NCBI GenBank assembly: GCA_030152225.1
Contig: JASLHL010000327.1
Coordinates: forward strand, 1 to 10,462
Length of the DNA: 10,462 nt
Origin: Flavobacterium sp.
GTDB lineage: Bacteria > Bacteroidota > Bacteroidia > Flavobacteriales > Flavobacteriaceae
Direction of reading: 5' to 3'
The notes below the pieces were generated by a model. It saw nothing but the letters and a program-made list of their open reading frames with translations. It was not told where the DNA came from and did not search any database. Below are positions 6,145 to 10,462 of this stretch, piece after piece; position 1 is the first letter of the stretch; the number at the start of each line of letters is the position of its first letter. The translations under genes were made by a program, and so were the position numbers.

Positions 6145-7335
6145 ATGAAAGATAAAATTGGGGTGTTAAAAAGCCTATTCCTCTTGGGAATAGGCTTGTG
6201 TACTGGGGTAAATAGTTTGGCACAGGAACAGGGAATAGTACAAGATACCATTCGAGTATTTGAAGAGAAAATTGTCTTAAATGATACTTCGCAAACGTAT
6301 CCTCAATTTAAAGTAGGTGGTGTTTTTCAAGCGCGCTATTTGGATAATTTTAAACGAGGAGTAGATATTAATGGAATGCATTATGGTGATGGAGAGGGAA
6401 CAAATAACTCTTTTGAAATTAGACGTATGCGCGTATCGATGAATGCAAAAGTAACAGAGAATCTAGAAGTAGTGGCTTTGGTGAATTTGGCAGATTTTAA
6501 ATCAGATCCCAAAACGAAAGTATTGGAAAATGCTTATGCTAAGTACACGTTAAATCGCTATTTACAATTTACAGTAGGGCAGTTTAGGCCTTTGTTTGGA
6601 GTGGAGGAAACGTATCCTGTAGATGTTGTAAAATCAATCGATTATTCCAACTCCTATTATTTATTTGGCGATAATGGGTGGACAAGCTTCCAAATTGGCG
6701 CTGCGGTTACAGGTAGTGTCGATTTAGGGAAAATTCCCATGAGCTATGGTATTTCAGTGACCAATGGAAATGGAAAAAATAAAACAGATAATGATGATGG
6801 AAAGCACTACTCAAGCCGACTGTTATTTAATGTAGATCCCAAACACAAAATTAACGTGGGAGTTAGTGGTGGAGTTGGAGAAGTACAACGTCAAACCGTT
6901 TACGCTGTGGGAGCAGAAGCAACGGCTTTCTTTCCAATAAGTGACCGTTGGAGTATTGACTTTCAATTAGAAGCGAAACAAGGGACCAATCACTTTATTT
7001 TCTTTAATCAACCCGTTGATCAACGCATTGGTGATATGAAAGACTACTTGATGAAGAGTTTCTACGTTTTGCCTAATATCCGTTATGAATTAGGGAAAAA
7101 ACGCTTGCAAACTATCGAATTTGCTTGCCGTTATGAATATTTAGATGGTAGTGCACACCTCAATTCAAATGCAAGACAAACGTGGGTTCCTATGGTTAGT
7201 CTCGAATTCTTAAAGAATTATGGTGCTCGCTTACAAGTTGGGGTGCAAATAGACAATTTTAAGACCAGTGTTGAACAAACGAAGTCCTATAATTCTACTC
7301 TTGCCTTTATCCAATTTCAATGTCGATTACAATAA
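6145..7335 (+). CDS. OprO/OprP-family outer-membrane porin
   Basis: The 396-residue protein has a signal peptide (about residues 1-26, hydrophobic core SLFLLGIGLC, probable cleavage NSLA|QEQ) and a beta-barrel body of alternating aromatic strands (GVFQARYLDNF, NSFEIRRMRVSMNAKV, LQFTVGQFRPLFGVEE). This pattern is typical of the phosphate-selective porin O/P family (Pfam PF07396). In Bacteroidota, members often transport anions other than phosphate. I chose the Met at 6145 over one at 6100: it lies one base past the sdhB stop and places the signal peptide at the very N-terminus, whereas the upstream start would bury it and overlap sdhB. Position between SDH genes and a dicarboxylate carrier suggests that it admits C4-dicarboxylates or other organic anions; that is inference. 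A perfect 11-bp hairpin lies within its signal-peptide codons. Confidence 0.87.
   Translation: MKDKIGVLKSLFLLGIGLCTGVNSLAQEQGIVQDTIRVFEEKIVLNDTSQTYPQFKVGGVFQARYLDNFKRGVDINGMHYGDGEGTNNSFEIRRMRVSMNAKVTENLEVVALVNLADFKSDPKTKVLENAYAKYTLNRYLQFTVGQFRPLFGVEETYPVDVVKSIDYSNSYYLFGDNGWTSFQIGAAVTGSVDLGKIPMSYGISVTNGNGKNKTDNDDGKHYSSRLLFNVDPKHKINVGVSGGVGEVQRQTVYAVGAEATAFFPISDRWSIDFQLEAKQGTNHFIFFNQPVDQRIGDMKDYLMKSFYVLPNIRYELGKKRLQTIEFACRYEYLDGSAHLNSNARQTWVPMVSLEFLKNYGARLQVGVQIDNFKTSVEQTKSYNSTLAFIQFQCRLQ
6171..6197 (+). promoter_or_regulatory. Strong stem-loop inside the porin signal-peptide codons
   Basis: AAGCCTATTCC (6171-6181) pairs perfectly with GGAATAGGCTT (6187-6197) around a 5-nt loop TCTTG. The stem begins 24 nt after the A of... 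the porin start codon at 6145 and is not followed by a U tract, so it is not a terminator. It could act as a barrier that protects the 3' end of sdhCAB mRNA, as a processing site, or as a brake on porin translation. The pairing is seen; the role is inference. Confidence 0.7.
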
Positions 7336-7358
7336 TGAATAAAAGACTCCTTCAATGA
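7335..7358 (+). CDS. Seven-codon mini-ORF bridging porin and carrier genes
   Basis: The porin stop TAA (7333-7335) shares its last A with an ATG (7335-7337), forming TAATG. The frame runs ATG AAT AAA AGA CTC CTT CAA TGA (MNKRLLQ), and its TGA overlaps the carrier ATG (7355-7357) as ATGA. This layout would let terminating ribosomes relay from the porin to the carrier gene. Translation is not shown, and chance is possible in a 19-nt gap. Confidence 0.25.
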   Translation: MNKRLLQ

Positions 7359-8785
7359 AAGAAGTAAATTTAAAAAATTTCGGAATAACGGTAATCGTAG
7401 GCTTAATCTTGTGGTTTTGTCCAATTCCAGCGGGTGTAACAACCGAGGCTTGGCATTTATTTGCCATTTTTGTCAGTACTATTTTAGGGATTATCCTAAA
7501 AGCAGCTCCAATGGGAACTATGTGTATGATTGCTGTAGGACTCACTGCCTTTTTTCAATTACTAGCGCCTGGAAATGCAGGGAAATCCATCACACTGAGT
7601 TTACAGGGATTTGGAGATAAAGTAATTTGGTTAATCGGGATTTCTTTTTTTATTGCTCGTGGTTTTATCAAAACTGGATTGGGCAATCGAATTGCGTATT
7701 TGTTTATTCGCGCTTTTGGTAAAAGTACCTTGGGATTAGCGTATGGATTAGGTTTGGCCGATTTGGTATTGGCACCTGCCATTCCAAGTAATACGGCTCG
7801 TGGGGGAGGAATCATTTATCCTATTATGAAATCTATGGCAATGAACTTTGGTTCGGATCCATCAAAAGAAGAAACAAAGAAAAAAGTAGGTTCTTTCTTG
7901 ACGCTGAATTGTTATTATCTCAATCTCATTACGTCAGCTATGTTCTTAACGGGAACAGCGAGTAATCCGATGTGTCAGAAATTTGCCGCCGATATGGGAA
8001 TTAATATCAGTTGGATGAATTGGGCAATCGCAGGTTTTATTCCAGGGGTTGTTGCTTTTATTATCACGCCTTTGGTGTTGTATAAAATTTATCCACCTGA
8101 ATTAAAAAAAACAGGAGATGCTCCTAAGATTGCAGCAGGAAAATTAAAAGAAATGGGGAAGTTAACCCTACCGGAAAAATTGATGTTACTCACCTTTTTT
8201 ATCTTGCTTTTCTTGTGGATCACAGGAGATTTATTTACCATTGATGCCACAACAACAGCTTTTATTGGGCTGTCTATTCTCTTGTTAACCTCCGTGTTAA
8301 CCTGGGAGGATGTCAAATCCGAAAAAGGAGCGTGGGATACCATTGTGTGGTTTGCTGTACTGGTTATGATGGCTAGTTCACTCAATACGCTTGGTTTTAT
8401 TGGATGGTTTAGCGATTTGATCAAGGTGCAAATGGGCGGGATCGATTGGCATTATGCCTATCCTTTACTGGTTGTCGTGTACTTTTTTAGCCACTATATC
8501 TTTGCCAGTGCAACCGCACACGTTGCAGCGATGTACGCCGCTTTATTGGGAGTGGGGATTTCGCTGGGTGTACCGCCAATGCTGTTGGCATTGAGCTTAG
8601 GTTTCATGGGGTCTATTTACGGTACCTTAACGCATTATGGACATGGTCCGGCACCCGTATTCTTTGGAAGTGGTTATGTAGAATTGAAGTCTTGGTGGAT
8701 CTACGGGTTGACTATTGGACTTTTACTCTTGGTTATTTATTTAGTTGTGGGAACAACATGGATGAGTATTATTGGTTATTTTTAA
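7355..8785 (+). CDS. DASS-family dicarboxylate/citrate carrier (CitT-like)
   Basis: This 476-residue inner-membrane protein belongs to the divalent anion:Na+ symporter/antiporter family (SLC13; Pfam PF00939), close in pattern to the CitT and SodiT subgroup. The two inverted repeats each show a substrate-site signature: APAIPSNTARGGGIIYP with SNT at 145-147, and SATAHVAAMYAALLG with its SxT at 385-387. GTASNPM (200-206) and GTLTHYGHGPAPVFFGSGYV (423-442) are also characteristic. A dozen or so hydrophobic helices are evident, and the length is close to E. coli CitT (487). Likely substrates are succinate, fumarate, malate, 2-oxoglutarate or citrate; the sequence alone cannot choose, nor decide between Na+ symport and antiport. 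It follows the porin by 19 nt and is the last gene before a strong terminator, so it completes the sdh transcript. Confidence 0.9.
   Translation: MKEVNLKNFGITVIVGLILWFCPIPAGVTTEAWHLFAIFVSTILGIILKAAPMGTMCMIAVGLTAFFQLLAPGNAGKSITLSLQGFGDKVIWLIGISFFIARGFIKTGLGNRIAYLFIRAFGKSTLGLAYGLGLADLVLAPAIPSNTARGGGIIYPIMKSMAMNFGSDPSKEETKKKVGSFLTLNCYYLNLITSAMFLTGTASNPMCQKFAADMGINISWMNWAIAGFIPGVVAFIITPLVLYKIYPPELKKTGDAPKIAAGKLKEMGKLTLPEKLMLLTFFILLFLWITGDLFTIDATTTAFIGLSILLLTSVLTWEDVKSEKGAWDTIVWFAVLVMMASSLNTLGFIGWFSDLIKVQMGGIDWHYAYPLLVVVYFFSHYIFASATAHVAAMYAALLGVGISLGVPPMLLALSLGFMGSIYGTLTHYGHGPAPVFFGSGYVELKSWWIYGLTIGLLLLVIYLVVGTTWMSIIGYF
8745..8774 (+). promoter_or_regulatory. Candidate photolyase promoter inside the carrier gene
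   Basis: TTG (8745-8747) and TATTATTG (8767-8774), one mismatch from TAnnTTTG, are 19 nt apart. A start near 8781 would place the terminator hairpin at 8805-8840 in the photolyase leader. There is no better match in the 17 bases between the terminator and the photolyase start. Confidence 0.28.
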
Positions 8786-8804
8786 ATAAAAAAAAGTTAT
8801 CTTT

Positions 8805-8840
8805 AAAGACCCTTTGTTTTTTGTAATAAAGGGTCTTTTT
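8805..8840 (+). terminator. Intrinsic terminator after the sdh-porin-carrier genes
   Basis: AAAGACCCTTT (8805-8815) pairs perfectly over 11 bp with AAAGGGTCTTT (8828-8838) around a 12-nt loop, and the 3' arm merges into five T residues (8836-8840). It begins 19 nt after the carrier stop codon. It ends only 16 nt before the photolyase start codon. Confidence 0.88.
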
Positions 8841-8856
8841 AGTAGGACTTACTATT

Positions 8857-10158
8857 ATGGAAGAAATTGTAGTATTTTGGTTTAGAAGAGATCTTCGCTT
8901 ACACGATAATGTAGGCTTATATCACGCTATACAAGCTGGTAAAAAAGTATTGCCCCTATTCATTTTCGATACGGCTATTTTAGCGCAGTTTCCCGCTAAA
9001 GACGACAAGCGCGTGCAGTACTTTTATCAAGCACTAGAACAGCTAAATGCCGAGCTAAATACCTTGAATAGTCAAATGTGTTTTTTTTGCGACACAGTAT
9101 TGCAAGTGTTTGAAAAACTGACGGCTACCTATTCGATTCAAGCGGTGTATACCAACGAAGATTACGAACCTTTAACTCGACAACGCGATGCGACCGTACA
9201 GTACTTCTTAGCGGAGAAAAATATCGGTTTTTACGCATATAAAGATCAGGTTATTTTTCGTGCAGATGAATTGTTGAAGAGCGATCAAACACCCTATAAA
9301 GTATATACTCCTTATGCTAAATTATGGCGAAATACACTGACACAACAGCACGTACAAGCGTGGACAATTCCGCTACAAGAGTCGTATTTTGTTGGAAAAA
9401 CACAACATAATATGCCTAGTTTAGCTGATTTAGGTTATACAGCCGATAGCACATGGCAATATGAACCTCCCGTGTTTGATCGATCCATTATCCAAAATTA
9501 TACAGCAAATCGCGATTACCCTGCCCTAGATGCAACAACGCATTTAGGAATAGCCATCCGATTCGGTACTGTTTCCATTCGCGCTTGTGTAGCACAAGCC
9601 TTGGTAGATAACGATACTTGGTTGAGTCAATTGATTTGGCGGGAGTTCTTTACGGCGATCTTGTATCATTATCCGCATTCCGCTCGTTTGTGTTTTAAAA
9701 AAGAATACGAAAAGATTGCATGGCGAAATGACGAAAGTGAATTTGAGAAATGGTGTAAAGGGGAAACTGGATATCCTTTGGTTGATGCAGGCATGCGTGA
9801 ATTGAATGAAACAGGATATATGCATAATCGCGTACGCATGGTTGTGGCAAGCTTTTTGGTAAAACACTTGTTGATCGATTGGCGCTGGGGAGAAGCGTAT
9901 TTTGCTCAAAAGCTCAACGATTACGATTTGGCTTTAAATGTGGGGAACTGGCAATGGGCAGCAGGATGTGGTTGTGATGCAGCTCCGTACTTTCGGATTT
10001 TTAATCCCACTGAACAGCAAAAAAAGTTTGATAAAGAAGGACATTATATCAAGCGGTGGATACCATTGGAACAAGAGCTTCCTTATTGTGAGCCTATGGT
10101 CGATCACAAGTTGGCTAGAGAGCGAGCATTACTAGCATTTAAACAAGCATTGAAATAA
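8857..10158 (+). CDS. phrB: Cryptochrome/photolyase-family deoxyribodipyrimidine photolyase
   Basis: This 433-residue flavoprotein should split UV-induced pyrimidine dimers with blue light. The N-terminal antenna Rossmann domain opens with VFWFRRDLRLHDN (6-18), and NEDYE (100-104) is in the region that holds the MTHF-contacting Glu in E. coli PhrB. The C-terminal FAD domain carries RFGTVSIR (235-242), LIWREF (259-264), WCKGETGYPLVDAGMREL (299-316), MHNRVRMVVASF (322-333) and the signature DYDLALNVGNWQWAAGCGCD (355-374). The electron-transfer Trp triad is present (Trp299, Trp342, Trp365), as are Asn324 and Met328 at the lesion pocket and Asn361 near flavin N5. Position 258 is Gln instead of the Glu usual in class I CPD photolyases. 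The length is a little below E. coli PhrB (472) and the C-terminus is short. The product is most likely CPD-specific, but lesion specificity is unproven. Confidence 0.92.
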   Translation: MEEIVVFWFRRDLRLHDNVGLYHAIQAGKKVLPLFIFDTAILAQFPAKDDKRVQYFYQALEQLNAELNTLNSQMCFFCDTVLQVFEKLTATYSIQAVYTNEDYEPLTRQRDATVQYFLAEKNIGFYAYKDQVIFRADELLKSDQTPYKVYTPYAKLWRNTLTQQHVQAWTIPLQESYFVGKTQHNMPSLADLGYTADSTWQYEPPVFDRSIIQNYTANRDYPALDATTHLGIAIRFGTVSIRACVAQALVDNDTWLSQLIWREFFTAILYHYPHSARLCFKKEYEKIAWRNDESEFEKWCKGETGYPLVDAGMRELNETGYMHNRVRMVVASFLVKHLLIDWRWGEAYFAQKLNDYDLALNVGNWQWAAGCGCDAAPYFRIFNPTEQQKKFDKEGHYIKRWIPLEQELPYCEPMVDHKLARERALLAFKQALK

Positions 10159-10181
10159 AAAACACATAAAAACCTATATCT

Positions 10182-10462
10182 ATGAAAAAATGGAAAATTT
10201 GGGTAGCTAATTTAGCTTTAGCAGCCTTTTTACTACCCGTTGCATCAGATGCCTATGCGTGTACCCGAGTGGTATACAAAGGGCCTAATAATACCATAAT
10301 TACTGCGCGTTCAATGGACTGGAAAGATGAAATCGACCCGAATATTTGGGTTTTTCCAAGGGGAATAGAACGCACAGGTGAAGTGGGGAAAGCCTCTGCC
10401 AAATGGAAGTCAAAATACGGAAGTGTAATCGTATCTGCTTTTGACATTGCAACAACAGATGG
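10182..10462 (+). CDS. Secreted choloylglycine-hydrolase-family Ntn hydrolase (partial, 5' end)
   Basis: The reading frame is open to the window end; 93 codons are visible. A signal peptide (about residues 1-26, core LALAAFLLPVA) ends at AYA, directly before Cys27, which would become the N-terminal nucleophile after cleavage. CTRVVYKG followed by TARSMDW matches the start of the bile salt hydrolase/penicillin V acylase family (PF02275, linear amide C-N hydrolases). Arg43 and Asp46 lie 16 and 19 residues after the Cys, the spacing of Arg18 and Asp21 relative to Cys2 in mature family enzymes. The protein is therefore probably an exported amidase. Candidate substrates include bile salts, penicillin V and N-acyl homoserine lactones; the part seen cannot choose. 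A lipoprotein reading is less likely, because the residues before the Cys (DAYA) are not a good lipobox. It begins 23 nt after the photolyase stop with no terminator between, so read-through is plausible. Confidence 0.85.
   Translation, partial: MKKWKIWVANLALAAFLLPVASDAYACTRVVYKGPNNTIITARSMDWKDEIDPNIWVFPRGIERTGEVGKASAKWKSKYGSVIVSAFDIATTD

Noticed and set aside
10182..10462. Lipoprotein reading of the last gene because of Cys27
   Set aside because: The residues before the Cys (DAYA) do not form a good lipobox, while the Cys with the Arg and Asp at +16 and +19 matches the Ntn hydrolase active site.

Overview
The window looks like a stretch of chromosome from an AT-rich member of the Bacteroidota, most likely a Flavobacteriaceae bacterium (Myroides- or Flavobacterium-like; genus not proven). 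The reasons are the B-type succinate dehydrogenase in the order sdhC-sdhA-sdhB, A-rich start regions without Shine-Dalgarno sequences, boxes resembling the Bacteroidetes -33/-7 promoter (TTG / TAnnTTTG), and an ECF sigma factor paired with a four-helix membrane protein. No mobile element, CRISPR array, tRNA or rRNA was seen. All long genes look intact except the last, which is cut by the window end.

Layout. Positions 1-303 hold no convincing gene. They carry a 23-bp direct repeat, a small GCCGAAA doublet and seven tandem heptamers that run into the stop codon of the next gene. On the minus strand, reading from about 2410 down to 304, lie an ECF sigma factor (2409-1912), a four-TM membrane protein (1897-1286) and an OxyR-type peroxide sensor (1242-304) with both redox cysteines. 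A 388-bp AT-rich divergent region (2410-2797) separates these from a plus-strand cluster: sdhC, sdhA, sdhB, an OprO/OprP-type outer-membrane porin and a DASS-family dicarboxylate/citrate carrier. The cluster ends at a strong intrinsic terminator (8805-8840). After it come a DNA photolyase (8857-10158) and the start of a secreted choloylglycine-hydrolase-family Ntn hydrolase (10182 to the window end).

How the genes work together. The five-gene block reads as a C4-dicarboxylate module: a pore in the outer membrane, a carrier in the inner membrane, and succinate:quinone oxidoreductase on the cytoplasmic face, all on one probable transcript with gaps of 1-19 nt. It could import and oxidise succinate, or export succinate made by fumarate reduction; the sequence does not decide the direction. 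The block also has unusual small-scale architecture: a perfect 11-bp hairpin inside the porin signal-peptide codons, a seven-codon mini-ORF that exactly bridges the porin stop and the carrier start, and another seven-codon ORF in the sdhC leader that resembles the start of sdhA. The photolyase has the CPD-type scaffold but carries Gln where class I CPD photolyases have the lesion-contacting Glu. Most of the window is ordinary metabolism and regulation; these small features are the parts most worth a second look.
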